Both the position numbers and the translations under genes were made by a program. The notes under the pieces were generated by a model that did not search any database, was not told the DNA's origin, and saw nothing but the letters and a program-made list of their open reading frames with translations. DNA of 64,000 nt from Antedon mediterranea (taxonomy: Eukaryota > Echinodermata > Crinoidea > Comatulida > Antedonidae). Below, piece by piece: positions 9,640-21,360 of the stretch. Position 1 is the stretch's first letter; each line of letters opens with the position of its first letter. Where the stretch lies: positions 15,250,501-15,314,500 of the forward strand of contig NC_092672.1 of the NCBI RefSeq assembly GCF_964355755.1, in the 5' to 3' direction.

Positions 9640-9740
9640 TATATATATATATATATAAATCCAAAGGCAAATTAATGAAAAAAAAATGACAATGCTGTGG
9701 GTAGCATATATATATTCTCACAGATTTCTTCATCTTATCT
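9640..9740 (+). repeat. (TA)n and partial copy of the 142-bp unit
   Basis: A TA run (about 9639-9657) is followed by AAATCCAAAGGCAAATTAAT and ATGACAATGCTGTGGGTA, the start of the units at 8413-8753. This links the hammerhead to that repeat family. Confidence 0.7.
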
Positions 9741-11284
9741 ATATATATTCTTCAGGTCTACTTGCCCACTCTCATTACTGGCTATTAGCAGAAGATGTAT
9801 AGACTGTTGTGGGAATTTTTATTTAAATGCGTCTCATTGCCTGAAGAGATGCAATCATGATGACTTAGATATTCAGGGATTCTTTCAAGTCTGTATTCAT
9901 ATACTATTTCTAAACATGTTTAGTGCATTATAATCAAATCATAAATTGTGCAAATCATACTGTAATAGGAGCATGTGTAAAGTGATTAAATTGCAGAATA
10001 CTCGTAAGAGCAAGGCAACAGAATGGAACTAAATTGATTTTTCGTGTTGGCCATTGAAATTGCTTTGAATTACTCACCGATTAAGCATAGCTTGTGCTAT
10101 AAGGTCTTTACAGTCCATGATTTTTTAAAAGGAATAGTGTCGCTGTTCATTCAAATGATATCAATTGGTAGATCATATTGTAAGATCTAATTACATATTA
10201 TGGATGCCAAATTTGTGAGCACAACTGACAAATTGAGACCAATTCCATTCATTCAATTGTCAATTGCACTCGCTTGTTGAATTACCAGCTTTGTTTTGCT
10301 TTAATTGCAACTCATAAATGTAAATTGTTGAATATAATTAAACAACTTAATTATACTCCGAAAAGATATAGTAATGTTCTTTTAAGAACAATTTGTTTAG
10401 GCTTACTAATTTGTCATGAGTAACACAACAAATATGTGTGTGTTATTGTTTTTCTAATTTAACTAACTTTATTTCTCTGCTTTTTAAAATTGATTTACAA
10501 TACTCTGTTTTATAATGTACAATGAAAACACCTTTCTAGTGAACAAGTTTTTTCAATTCGGCAAAAATACATATTTTATTACGGTATTTAAATCTTATTC
10601 AGTTCACAACTAACAGCGATGAAACCGTGTGTATTTTATATACTGGTACCGTATTGTATTTTTTTGTGTAAAACAAACTCACATATAGAGATATGTTCCA
10701 TAGAACATAAATCCAGTCATATGAATCGCGTGACCTTTGGCTCTACACTTTCAACACAAGAGTTTCAGCTCGATCGGAGCAATTGAAATAAATTTATTTT
10801 ACCTTTGACATCACACGACCTTAGGTGGTGCACTCCTTGATATCAGATAAGCCTTTTTCACGAAACTGTGCAGGGAAGCGTAACCAACAGGAACAACATA
10901 ACGTTTTCAGGGGATTTCAGGACACCATGTTAATTTCAAAATCGTAACTCTTAACGGAGGATATCGGATTCATACGCGCCCTATCCTCAAGATGGTTTTC
11001 ACCAAGTTTTTGCTTGATCAGAGCAATTTTAAAAATTTGACCTTGATCTTGACGACCTAACTAGTTTTTTTTTTAAAACAGAGTTGAACCTACCCACCAA
11101 GTTAAAAGACCCCTAGTATCTGAATAAACCCTGGATTTCCAAAAAAAATTTCCCCAGGTACAAAACATCCAATTTAGCCCCCTTCCAGACCTTCAATCAT
11201 AAACTCATGACCAAGATAAGGATGGGGTAATAAGAAAGTGGGATGGTGAGGGGTTTATTTTGATGAATTATTATCCTTCAACAA
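9741..11284. other. No gene seen
   Basis: About 1.5 kb of AT-rich DNA with no convincing coding or RNA feature. Paragraphs around 10700-11050 (words such as GATCGGAGCAAT and CACACGACCTTAGG) have the look of an old dispersed repeat, but I could not define its ends. Confidence 0.35.
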
Positions 11285-11920
11285 ACATATAAGTCATTTT
11301 ACAAAAACTACTAATTTCCATCTACGTAACATTGCTTGCATTCGAAAGTATCTGTCAAAGCGTACTGCCTCTACATTATTAAATGCCTGTCACTTCTCGC
11401 CTTGATTTTTTTTGCCCTACCGAAATCTTCAATGAATCGACTTCAACATCTCCAGAACACTGCTGCACGCATTCTAACTCTTACTAGAAGATCCTCACTC
11501 ATATCTCCTATTTTATATAACCTCCATTGGCTACCTATTGACTCCCGTATAAAATATAAGATCCTTTTACTAACATTTAAAGCGCTACTTCTTAAACAAC
11601 CTACTTATATCCTTGATCTTCTTCCCACCTACACCCCTCTTGCTTGTCTTCGTTCGGCTGATCAAAACCTATTACTTGTTCCTAGAATTAACACCAAATC
11701 TTATGGACAAAGGTCTTTTATGTTCTCTGCTGCTTCTCTTTGGAATTCTCTCCCTCTTCATTTTACTCATTCAACTTCTATTGCTATTTTTTTTTAAGAA
11801 CTTAAAACGCATCTTTTTAACATCCAATATAAGCGCCTTTGATTTTTACTTCGGTTTAGTTGATTCTGGCGCTATACAAATACGTAAATTATTATTATTA
11901 TTATTATTATTATCATTTTA
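11285..11920 (+). mobile_element. 3' fragment of an L2/CR1-like LINE
   Basis: The C-terminal tail of an RT polyprotein is well kept: RLQHLQNTAARILT (about 11437-11480), YNLHWLPIDSRIKYKILL (11517-11570), GQRSFMFSAASLWNSLP (11704-11755). Upstream words HLRNIACIRKYLS (about 11318-11355) belong to the same protein. The element ends with GGCGCTATACAAATA and an (ATT)n tail at 11888-11912, typical of L2/CR1. All of the EN and RT core is missing, as expected for 5' truncation. Confidence 0.85.
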
Positions 11921-13518
11921 CGATCAAAAAATTATGCAAGGCATCATTTTATCATTTCTCAAAAGTGCAATTGTCGAATGATCATGGCTAAAAAATGATC
12001 ATTTTCGGCAAAGGTTTTAGGCCCTATATTTAAAAAATATTAAATCATTATCCTTAGTATAGTCTCTCTAAAAAGAAAGTCTGGGGAAAAAAGCCGAATC
12101 ATCCAATGGCCGAATAATGCGGACCGAGCGAATCATCCCAGGCCGAATCATCTCGTTACCTGCTAAATAGGGCTTTTCCATCCAGGTTTGGAGGGACACC
12201 CTCAAAATGACAATCAAGGATGCACTGAGTTATTTGATGTTGTTCGCTATAGCAATTGTTTATCGGAAGACATAATTATTTCTATAAATAAAAACATGAT
12301 GTGTTAGCTATTATAAAATATAAATAATTGATTTATAATTTATAATATTATAACTTAGTATAGCATGTAAATATATGCCTCACACTTTTTTAAATTGTAA
12401 ACTCATTGTAAAATGTCATTGTTTAAATTTTACTTAAAAAGTTTCTCTTTCGGAATTAATTCCCAGGGTGTTAATTTTAGTTGACTGAAAATCACTGTGT
12501 TTATTTATATTATTATTATAATGTCCTGCATTTGAAAATCACCAGTTTTTCGCGCCATGCCTCTAGGCAGCTATATTTCCAGAGGACATAATCAGATAAG
12601 AAGATTTACTAACACAAAAGCTATATCTACTGACATTATTGGAATTTTGTAAACTTGACTAATATAGGTCCAAGCTGCTGGACCCAAAAAACGTCTGGGA
12701 AAAGAGAGTTTATGAGGGCTCACGGTTGAACAATTTTGGATTCTCGCCCTTTGATTGGTTGATGCAAATCAACACACTGCTGCGAAAGAATTTTGTGTGT
12801 GCCGTGAAGTCATGTTGGCTCTGAAGACTGCATGTCCAACACACGTCGGGAAAATAATGTATTGAAATTCTTTGAATCAGGTTGAATAAACACTCTTTTT
12901 ATTTAATATCATATTTGATTGAATTTACAATGTTGATATACAAAATATATTACTAAAAACCTAAATCAGTTCATACAATTGTCTACTGAGGGCACAATTT
13001 ATTTACTTAGTTCGATTATTTTTGCCGATGTTTTGGACCCTACAGTATATTTTGAAAACTACAAGTCAGATTTTCATAATTCTTTCTTTATTTTAATATA
13101 GATACAAAATATTACCAGGCAATGTGTGCTATTAACTTTTAATGTTGCATCATTATCCCTATGTAGTAGGCCTATATAGACTAGTATGTGGGCCGGGTCA
13201 TTAGGGAGTAATTAATGCTGAACCCTGGAATATGTACATATCACAAACTATAGTTTATGATTATGTGTTTGTTCTGTACAGTTGGCCAGACTATATATAC
13301 ACAAAATGTTTACTACTTGTGAAACCAAAATAATTGAAGAAATAACAATGCTTAAAACTGCATTTTTGTAAAAAATATTTCCTTCCTTTTTTAAATTACA
13401 GTGTATTGAGAACCATCTGTGTGCACGGTCTAGATGGTACGCGAGCAAAGCGAAGTTTATTCAATTCCGTAATTTTTTTTTTTTTTAAATGTTCGCTTGA
13501 ATACTGTGTTATTTTATT
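11921..13518. other. No gene; contains GCCGAATCAT motifs
   Basis: No coding feature is seen. At 12090-12165 the word GCCGAATCAT and variants occur several times (GCCGAATAATGC, GCGAATCATCCC). They resemble the terminal words of the MITE at 17420-17989 and may be a solo end of that family. Confidence 0.4.
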
Positions 13519-13911
13519 TTATATAACACCTAAATAAATTCCTGTCATTTGATTGGACGATTGTGGGTCACATGGCGTGCAATAGTAGGCACTATTAAAC
13601 GATCGTTTAATAGTACTTTTTAAACATTTTTGTGTACGGAAAAAAAACGTTTCGCGGATGAAAAGAAATTCTGGTGTACTAGGCGTTTTAGCCTTGTCAG
13701 GCCTAGCATTGTTTGGTCGTTTGTTGACATAATTAACACTAAAGTAGGTGTGTTTATAAATCCATATACATATAACATTTAATATAATAATATTAAAGAC
13801 CAAATGTTACTGTTTTAATCAATGTGAATGAAATGTAGGCCTCTTGTTGACTAGGGCTACCTTAAGTTTTATTTGATTCAAATGACAGGAATCTATTTAG
13901 ATGTTATATAA
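13519..13911. mobile_element. 393-bp MITE, family A (~36-bp TIRs), copy 1
   Basis: Left end TTATATAACACCTAAATAAA (13519 on) and right end, in reverse complement TTATATAACATCTAAATAGA, both continue into TTCCTGTCATTTGA. Internal words (AAACGATCGTTTAATAGT, GTGTTTATAAATCC, AATGTAGGCCTC) recur in the 856-bp copy at 42627-43482 in the opposite sense. No ORF is present, so it must depend on another element's transposase. A detached right half lies at 15001-15139. Confidence 0.75.
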
Positions 13912-14036
13912 AAAAAATTATTAATGTTTTATATTCGTGGCAACGAGGCAATGCCGAGTTGATATTTAACCTTTCATCATTCACCAAATGCCATTATTTG
14001 TACTATTACACTCATAAACATTCATTATTTGTATAA

Positions 14037-14998
14037 TATTACATAGCCTATGTAAATACGTGAACGTGATTGGTTGAAACTGCATCACATGACTACTGCT
14101 GCGAGGATCGTAAATCGTATATTTCCTCAAGTACGATGATATTGACCGAGTAATTTTTTCGCATAATTATCGTGTCCCTGTCATTAAACATATAAAATCC
14201 AGAAAATTCTCGAGTACGATAATATTGACTGCGTAATTTTCGTGTGGCAACACTTGCGTTTGGCGACAAAAGTCATCTACCGGGGCTTGAACTCGCGCTG
14301 AAATTGTCACTCCATCACAAGACAACGCTTCATGCGCTGCGGCACGGAACTTGCTTGAAGAAATTACTCAACTAAACTATTTTAACTATGCATACATAGC
14401 GCCCTCATTTATTATTAGTCCTCCCTAGATGTGATGAAACACCGTTTGTGACTGGTTTATTCTCACAGTAGTAACCGGTACGCGTGCGACGCACTGAACA
14501 TCCAGTGATTCGGCTCAAAGAGAAGACGAATTATTATTATTTATTCGGCCTACCTGATAATATTATTATTATTAATGTAGGCTTATTGATTATTTAAACG
14601 ACATAGGCTAGTGAATATTTAATTGCCAAGGAATCATTAATTAGTAATTATCTGTATATTATTCTTTGCAAGGTAAGGTGTCTATATACTGGGCAGCTTG
14701 TTTACATACGATACAAATGGAGGCCTAGCCTAGCTTCACCCGACCCAGCAGACTTGTTCTTGGCTATGTAATATAACAGATATCGCCTTTTATATCGGTA
14801 AAATATAAGATTTAACATCCCCTCGGGATGATATTATGTTCTCGGGGAATTATATATATTCCCTCGAACATAATGTCATTCCCTCGAGGATGTCAAATCT
14901 TATATTTCACCTCTAAGCAGGCAATATCTGTATAATATGGCAGAGAGGTACACTCAATGTATTGAAATTAAGCAAAATATGTTTATGCTATTTTTTAA
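14037..14998 (-). mobile_element. Inverted copy of the 3.84-4.79 kb TIR/palindrome element
   Basis: The reverse complement of 3838-4788 is found here almost base for base, including the GAAGCTAGGCTAGGCCTCC region (about 14715-14745), the tRNA-like head (14272-14347) and the palindrome (about 14770-14950). The outer 40 bases to 14998 also match, so the moved or duplicated unit is larger than the TIR element alone. Confidence 0.85.
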
Positions 14999-15491
14999 AT
15001 ATAACATTTAATATAATAATATTAAAGACCAAATGTTACTTAATCAATGTGAATGAAATGTAGGCCTCTTGTTGACTAGGGCTACCTTAAGTTTTATTTG
15101 ATTCAAATGACAGGAATCTATTTAGATGTTATATAAAAAAAAAAATTAATTCTTTATATAACGAGGCAATGCCGAGTTGATATTTAACCTTTCATCATTC
15201 ACCAAATGCCATTATTTGTACTATTACACTCATAAACATTCATTATTTGTATAATATTACATAGCCTATGTAAATACGTGAACGTGATTGGTTGAAACTG
15301 TATCACATGACTACCGCTGCGAGGATCGTAAATCGTATATTTCCTCAAGTACGATGATATTGACCGAGTAATTTTTTCGCATAATTATCGTGTCCCTGTC
15401 ATTAAACATATAAAATCCAGAAAATTCTCGAGTACGATGATATTGACTGTGTAATTTTCGTGTGGCAACACTCGCGTTTGGCGACAAAAGT

Positions 15492-15567
15492 CATCTACCG
15501 GGGCTTGAACTCGCGATGAAATTGTCACTCCATCACAAGACAACGCTTCACCCACTGCGCCACGGAA
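15492..15567 (-). ncRNA. tRNA-derived SINE head, best-preserved copy
   Basis: Minus-strand GTTCCGTGGCGCAGTGGGTG is a good A-box region, and GCGAGTTCAAGCCCCGG a good B-box region, about 35 bases apart. Copies at 14272-14347 (minus) and 4485-4556 (plus) carry extra changes. No T-run follows directly, consistent with a SINE head rather than a stand-alone tRNA. Confidence 0.5.
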
Positions 15568-15570
15568 CTT

Positions 15571-16159
15571 GAAATTAATCAACTAAACCAACAAACTTAT
15601 AACACAAGAATCTCCTGTTCGTCCAATGCCCATTCAAAACACAGGATCGGAAGTACAGGGTTAAAAGGTCAAATAGGAAGTCAAAACTTGGTAAAAACTA
15701 TTTAAATTACTATAGAGGGCTCAGGTCTCTGTACATGAATATTACATTATTAATACAAAATATAGTAAAATTTTGTCTTTTCAAAACTAAAATTATTATT
15801 ATTTCTCTATGATGATCAACTACAAAAATAAACTAGTTAATCAAAGTAGTTTTGCATAATTGTTTTATTTGAAAACACTTAATTCAATTAAATATGGGCC
15901 TAATAAAAAGGGCATATAATAACAATTAAAATATTAATTTAAAAAAACTTAAAGAAAATATTGGAACAAAATATGGTATAACATCCGCAAACTACATATT
16001 TGTATCCTTAGCACTTCGGGATTGAATAAACTGATCATTTAGGGGATGACTGACATCACCCATTATACTGTACGCAAAGCAGCCTGTATTGATCTATCAT
16101 ATTATATAACTCATCCAGGCAGATTGGCATATCACCTATATAGTCAGGTTCCCCATGTA
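15571..16159. other. No gene seen
   Basis: AT-rich unique-looking sequence without motifs I recognise. Confidence 0.35.
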
Positions 16160-16600
16160 TGGAAATAGGGGTCCGTAGGATTTTAATGCCCAAAGTGAGA
16201 TTTCACTTGATTTTACTTTATTATGGTGCTAGAATACCAAAAATGGTAGGTAACAAATTTTCACGTAACCATGGTAACAGCCCCAAATTCAAAATGGCGA
16301 CCAAATGGCCATATCTCCATATAACTTGGTCTATTGACAAGATATTGGTATCAAAATACTCAGAATATATATATATTTATATTCGTTGTAATAGAACATT
16401 TTTACTAAATGCAACCGGAAATGCTATTTTTCTGTACTATTGACCCTTGACCTTGACTCGCACTGTATCTAAAAATCGGCTGGTCATGGAAATTTAAAAA
16501 CGGTCTCAAATTGCTCAGACTATACATATTTATATTTATTGTAATGCAATATTTTGTAAGAAAATGACCGGAAATAAAGTTATTCACCATTGACATAGAG
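16160..16600 (+). repeat. Dispersed repeat R2, forward copy
   Basis: The block runs through AAAGTGAGATTTCACTTGAT, AACCATGGTAACAGCCC, AAAATGGCGACCAAATGGCC, GATATTGGTATCAAAATACT, ATTCGTTGTAATAGAACAT and GACCCTTGACCTTGACTCG. Inverted copies fill 19497-20095. A related but diverged tandem set lies at 55680-56540. It encodes no protein; the opposed ORFs here are chance. Confidence 0.75.
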
Positions 16601-17090
16601 AATAGCTATTTACATTACAAGGATGGATAAATATTAGTCAGATGTTTTGGCCCTAGTCTGATGTAATTTTCACTTTTACTAAGAATACATCCCTAATACT
16701 TAAGTAATGTGGGACTCGCAACAACCTCCTGATAAATAGCCTGGCGTTCACTAGAATAATTATGTTATGCATTCAGTTCTTTTCTAAACTCACATTTTCA
16801 AATATTATTTTCAATTGCCATTTTGAACCTCTAGTGAGATTTGATGGTAATTATAACCTATATTATTAGGAAGGTATCTTGCAGATTTGTTTTGCCCATG
16901 ACTGGTTTTCATTTATATGCTTTTCTGATACATTGCCATCTAATCTAACACAAATGAACCAGCTTGACTTGATGTAGATGACACAATAACAGTGAATAAA
17001 AGATTGTAATTAATTTGAATGTAAAGAAAAAAATTTGTATTTTAATAGTGCTCTTTTCTCGGATCAGGCTCTAGAACAGAAGGAAAACAG
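16601..17090. other. No gene seen
   Basis: AT-rich spacer between repeat R2 and the RTE-like LINE. No feature could be supported. Confidence 0.35.
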
Positions 17091-18432
17091 TTAAAATGGG
17101 TTGGTGATCTTGTTGGCATTACCTTCTTCATCCCCTAAAAGCTGTTGGATGTATCTCAGAAAGTTGGTTCTCTGCCTTCCTCGTTTTCTTTTCCCATGTT
17201 GAGGAACATACAGAGCGTACTCTTTGCATGGTTCGTCATCAGGTATTCGAAGCACGTGGGCCAGGAACTTTAATTGACGGGATATAATATTTTCCACTAG
17301 CGGTCTGGTCTTGGTTAGGTCATAGATAGAAGCATTTGGCACCCTATCTGTTCTCTTGATATTTAGCATGATTCTATAGCATGAAGGCGTTGATTTCACT
17401 TTCCATCGCCTTAGAGAGGGTAACGGGACGATTCGGCCCTGAGACGATTCGGCAACGGGACGATTCGGCCCTGGGACGATTCGGCACACTTAAATTTATC
17501 GGCTTTGATATGCATTTTATAAGCATAAAATAAGCTTTTTCCCCAAACTTTATTTCCAGAGAGACTATGGGGTAGTACTACTAGGGATAAAGATGCAATA
17601 AAGCAAACATTTTGAAAACATTGTCGAAAATGATCAATTTTTAGTCACGCGAACGATGTAAACAAGTTACGCCCTCTGTTGGCCGCTTGGCGAATGCACG
17701 AAATAAACAAGGTTTTCGAAGTAATAAATTGAATATAAAAATAAAATTACGTTTTTTTAGTAATTTATTATATATATTATATCAAAATTGTCAATATCAA
17801 TAAATACGGATTGTTAAACACCTTTAAAAACTTAATACCCAAAAAAATGATTATGAATTTGGTCTAAAGTGAGACGTTTCGGCCCACAAAGTGGGATGTT
17901 TCGGCCCATAAGTGGGCCGAATCGTCCCACCAAAAGTGGGCCAAATAGTCCCGGGCCGAATCGTCTCAGGGCCGAATCGTCCCTGAACCCCTTAGAGAGG
18001 ACCCAAAACTCGCAGCCATACACAAGGACATTAACACAGGTTGTATTGTAGAGCTTTACTTTGGTGGAGATTGGGATGTTAAAACATCTCCACAAACGTT
18101 CTAGCTTCCAAAATGCTGTCCAGGCAAGACCCTTTCTTCTTTTAAAATCCCCACTGCTAGATGCCATGGATCCGAGGTATTTGAAGTTGGTTGCATGGTT
18201 GATTGATTGCATTTCCATAAACTTCAAGTGGGGGCTGTGAACAGCAGTTGAATACCATATACTCCGTTTTAGAGGCACTAATGATAAGCCCTAGGTCAGC
18301 GGCATTGGCAGTTCTGGTTAGCTGTGATTGGGCACGAGGTATTGAAGACTCAAGCAGGGCGATGTCATCTGCAAAGTCTAAATTATTTAAGACTTTCGCT
18401 GGATACCTTCTTGATTTTCGTGGGCAAGTCAC
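17091..18432 (-). pseudogene. RTE-like LINE reverse transcriptase, interrupted by a MITE
   Basis: From 18432 down: the RT active-site block NNLDFADDIALLESS (about 18385-18340), ISASKTEYMVFN, NFKYLGSMASSSGDFKRR (about 18190-18140), FWKLERLWRCFNIPIST and VNVLVYGCEFWVLSK (about 18045-18001). The reading stops at a MITE (17420-17989) and resumes with CYRIMLNIKRTDRVPNASIY (about 17380-17320), RQLKFLAHVLRI and HGKRKRGRQRTN. The thumb and tail wording is that of RTE-type endonuclease-reverse transcriptases. EN and most of the RT fingers are missing. A frame change also occurs near 18220. Confidence 0.85.
17420..17989. mobile_element. 570-bp MITE with subterminal repeats and 11-bp target duplication
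   Basis: CCTTAGAGAGG stands on both sides (17409-17419 and 17990-18000). The ends are inverted: GGGACGATTCGGCCCTGAGA near 17424-17443 and the same word reversed near 17984-17965. GACGATTCGGC-type words repeat several times at each end, a pattern seen in some Mutator-like and foldback elements. A 9-11 bp duplication fits Mutator-like elements; that is inference because no transposase is present. It split the RTE-like LINE. Confidence 0.85.
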
Positions 18433-18705
18433 AACTCCTGAGTGGCATTGTGATGCTTGATATGACTCACAAAATGGCAGTCAATGTTAGCATTGAAAGA
18501 TTGCTTCTCATATCTCGAAACATCTAAGAAAGAAAACCAAGGAACATCTAACCACGTAATAATGTATGGCCGGCAGCAGCAGCATTTTATTGTGGATGAG
18601 ATGAGAGGAAAATGAATACAGTGCAATGAATTTCTGCTGTAATTTTTACTATTCTCCAAAGTTGTTTACATAGATAAATGTGCTTACTTACACATTTCTA
18701 TAATC
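18433..18705. other. No gene seen
   Basis: Short spacer between the RTE-like LINE and the next TIR element. Several overlapping chance ORFs only. Confidence 0.35.
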
Positions 18706-19487
18706 AGCCGTTTTTAGTCGCGTGGAAGCGACTCTATAGTTCACTATGTCGGTCGGTTGGTCGGTCTGTCTGTCTGTCGGTCTGTCTGTCGGTCCGGTAT
18801 CACTATGCGTTTTATCGCTTTCTGACCTTATCTTGATATCAGTTTAATCTAGCTAGCTCAATTTTTCACAGTATATTCCTTATGGCCAGGAATCAATGTG
18901 GTTATGTTTTCACGGTCCGCAATAAAAAATTACGCAGTCTACGCACGATTTAACGAAATCACGTTTGTAATCATATCTTCACAACCATGAATCACAATTA
19001 AATAAAATTTGGTACTCATAAATTTCAGGGCATAAATCATCATATGGCAATACAATTACGTGCGTAGCGCATGTAACGCATGCGTATGCGCGCTTAAAAT
19101 TTTCAAAATTTATTTTCAATGAAATAAGAGTACGTTTCAGGCAATTTTAAGCGTTTACAAAATTGCCATGAGTGCACATATTTTTGCGCGCGCACTGCGC
19201 GTTAAATGTTATTGCGCAGTCTTTTTGCCCGATTTCTGTTTTCTTGACTTACTTTTCAACTCGAAATTACATTATACGAGCACGTCAAAAGTGACAGGCT
19301 ACGCACGTGTAAATTAAAAAAATATAAATGTTTTTAAACATTTCAACATTTTTAAACATGTTCAGTAATTTCGGTCAGTATAGTTCACTATGTCGGTCGG
19401 TCTGTCTGTCTGTCGGTCTGTCTGTCGGTCTGTCTGTCGGTCCGGTATCACTATGCATTGTAGCACGCGACTTAATGGCTGTTGGCC
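18706..19487. mobile_element. ~780-bp element with AGTCGCGTG ends and internal GTCGGTCTGTCT repeats
   Basis: The left end AGCCGTTTTTAGTCGCGTGG and the right end, in reverse complement AGCCATTAAGTCGCGTG, look like imperfect TIRs. Just inside each end is the phrase AGTTCACTATGTCGGTCGG followed by 40-60 bases of GTCTGTCTGTCGGT repeats and CCGGTATCACTATGC (18737-18810 and 19378-19455), but in direct, not inverted, orientation. No coding is seen. The boundaries are approximate. Confidence 0.55.
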
Positions 19488-19496
19488 TTGTTTAGA

Positions 19497-20095
19497 TACA
19501 GTTCGAGTCAAGGTCAAGGGTCAATAGTGCAGAAAAATAGCATTTCCGGTTACATTTAGTAAAAATGTTCTATTACAACGATTATAAATATATTTATTCC
19601 GAGTATTTTGATACCAATATCTTGTCAATAGACCAAAGGGTTATGGAGATATGACCAGAGACTACTGAATAAAAATTCTTGTAAGCTATTCTCTATGTCA
19701 AAGGTCAATAACTTTGCTTCCAGACATTTTTTAACAAAATATTGCATTACAATTTCTATGACCAGCCGTTTTTAAGATACAGTACGAGTCAAGGTCAAGG
19801 GTCAATAGTACAGAAAAATAGCATTTCTGGTTGCATTTAGTAAAAATGTTCTATTACAACGAATATAAATATATATATTCCGAATATTTTGATACCAATA
19901 TCTTGTTAATAGACTAAAGGGTTATGGAGATATGGCCATTTGGTCGCCATTTTGAACTTGGGCTGTTACCATGGTTACGGGGTCGTGGAAATTTGTTACC
20001 TAGCATTTTTGGTATCCTACCACCATAATAAAGTGAAATCAAGTGAAATCTCACTTTGGGCATTCAAATCTTACGGAAATACACGAGGACCCTGA
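19497..20095 (-). repeat. Repeat R2, two tandem inverted copies
   Basis: Minus-strand copies at about 19497-19755 and 19764-20095 match 16160-16600, with GTTCTATTACAACGA, TTTTGATACCAATATCTTGT and GGGTTATGGAGATATG in each. The second copy is the longer one and extends to the ATTTCACTTGATTT end. Confidence 0.75.
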
Positions 20096-20645
20096 CTAAT
20101 AAGTTTACCAGCTCTTTTCACAATTTGATTTAGTCTTTTTTTTATCTTTTTAGATGAATTACCATAGTTACAAATCAGACAGTAAGATAATATACACACT
20201 TTGGATCATTGTCGTATAAAACAACTTCATAATTCAAATTAAATTGAATTGATATCAATATTGAGCGTTTTCATATTTTGCAATATATACATTCTTTGAC
20301 ATGCTTTACCAACTAATTTATCTGTGTTTGCCTTCCAGTTAAGTTATGATACATCCTAAATATGTGTATTCTTCTACCATATTAATTTCTTCTCCATATA
20401 TAACTACTGGAATCAAAGGTTCACAGTCTTTCCTATAATCAATTAAAACTTCTTTAGTTAATTCATCAAAATAGTCATTTGGTTTATCTGACATAAAACC
20501 TGTTATGGCAGTGTCATCGGCATCTTTATATAAATTTACGTAAGGGTAAAATTCGGTAAATCGCGTGTTACTTCTAGAATGTTTAGTCGATGGTAGGCCT
20601 ATATAAAGTTGGTTCGTACTTTTGGTACTGATTTTAACCACCTGA
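20096..20645 (-). pseudogene. L2-like LINE reverse transcriptase fragment
   Basis: The block LYKDADDTAITGFMSD (about 20535-20480) is a corrupted YADD active site, with a Lys-Asp in place of the usual Arg-Tyr. EEYTYLGCIIT (about 20370-20340) and then GKACQRMYILQNMK (about 20310-20270) and a KKRLNQIVKRAGKLI-type phrase (about 20150-20110) follow in order. It resembles the element at 4757-7285 but is a separate copy. Stops occur after 20339. Confidence 0.7.
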
Positions 20646-21360
20646 TGTAACCCTGTTTACTAATTAAATTGAGTTAGATAATTAGTTATTGACAATTAAA
20701 CGAATTTATGTTCCATTTGCCCCAAATAGGGGTGTTTTCCGATCGTGGTTATACACTGTCTAATGGATGTCTATCTTGAAAAATACCCGCACACAATAAT
20801 ACGATGATGATGCTTCGCATTTTCCTATCTCTTCCTACGATAATTGTTGTTTTAATAGCTGAAAACCGTTTGAACAGCTCGAGTAGGCCTACAGCATCAT
20901 AATGTTGAAGACATGCCGATTTTCTTTAAAAAATACTATTTTGATAGATTTAATATACGTTTATACAAATGTATTGATTTCCGATGAATGGAACATTCCA
21001 ATATAACTATTTGGTTTAACACAATTACCACCAGCTGTAGGTAAATGTATTGGCCCTTGGGGAATTAACCTAAAACTTATATAGATATAGTATTGCAATA
21101 CTTGGACATAACACTGTAAATACGTATTAACCATTGTTGGTCGCCATTTGAATTGCAATTTTTTTACTGTGATTGTGGGTACTGTTAGATATACTGTATA
21201 AACACATGTACAAATAAACTTATTACTGTGAGTGTGAGAGGCCCTACTGTTAGATATTATAAGCGCACAATATACAAATAAACTTTATTACTAACAGTTG
21301 CTTCTCAACGTTTGTATTCATTAATAATTACAAAAATATAAACGTTGTAGTGGTGTATAT
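20646..21360. other. No gene; short local duplication
   Basis: No coding feature. Around 21165-21300 the phrase TGTTAGATAT...ATACAAATAAACTT occurs twice about 65 bases apart, a small tandem duplication. Confidence 0.35.

Larger units (their letters stand above)
13772..15570. repeat. Tandem duplication, period 1229 bp
   Basis: 15001-15570 repeats 13772-14340 with only small differences. The junction at 15000/15001 is sharp: the end of the palindrome element runs straight into the middle of family A MITE sequence. The duplicated unit therefore contains half a MITE, a half-arm of the 42.4-kb palindrome family, and the TIR/SINE element. The likely mechanism is unequal crossing over or replication slippage. 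Confidence 0.85.

Noticed and set aside
13519-13803. 94-codon minus-strand ORF as a transposase
   Set aside because: No transposase motif. It starts inside one TIR region of a 393-bp MITE, and the frame is not kept in the second copy.
16159-16596. Opposed ORFs of 94 and 63 codons
   Set aside because: They lie within dispersed repeat R2, whose other copies are not open in the same frames.
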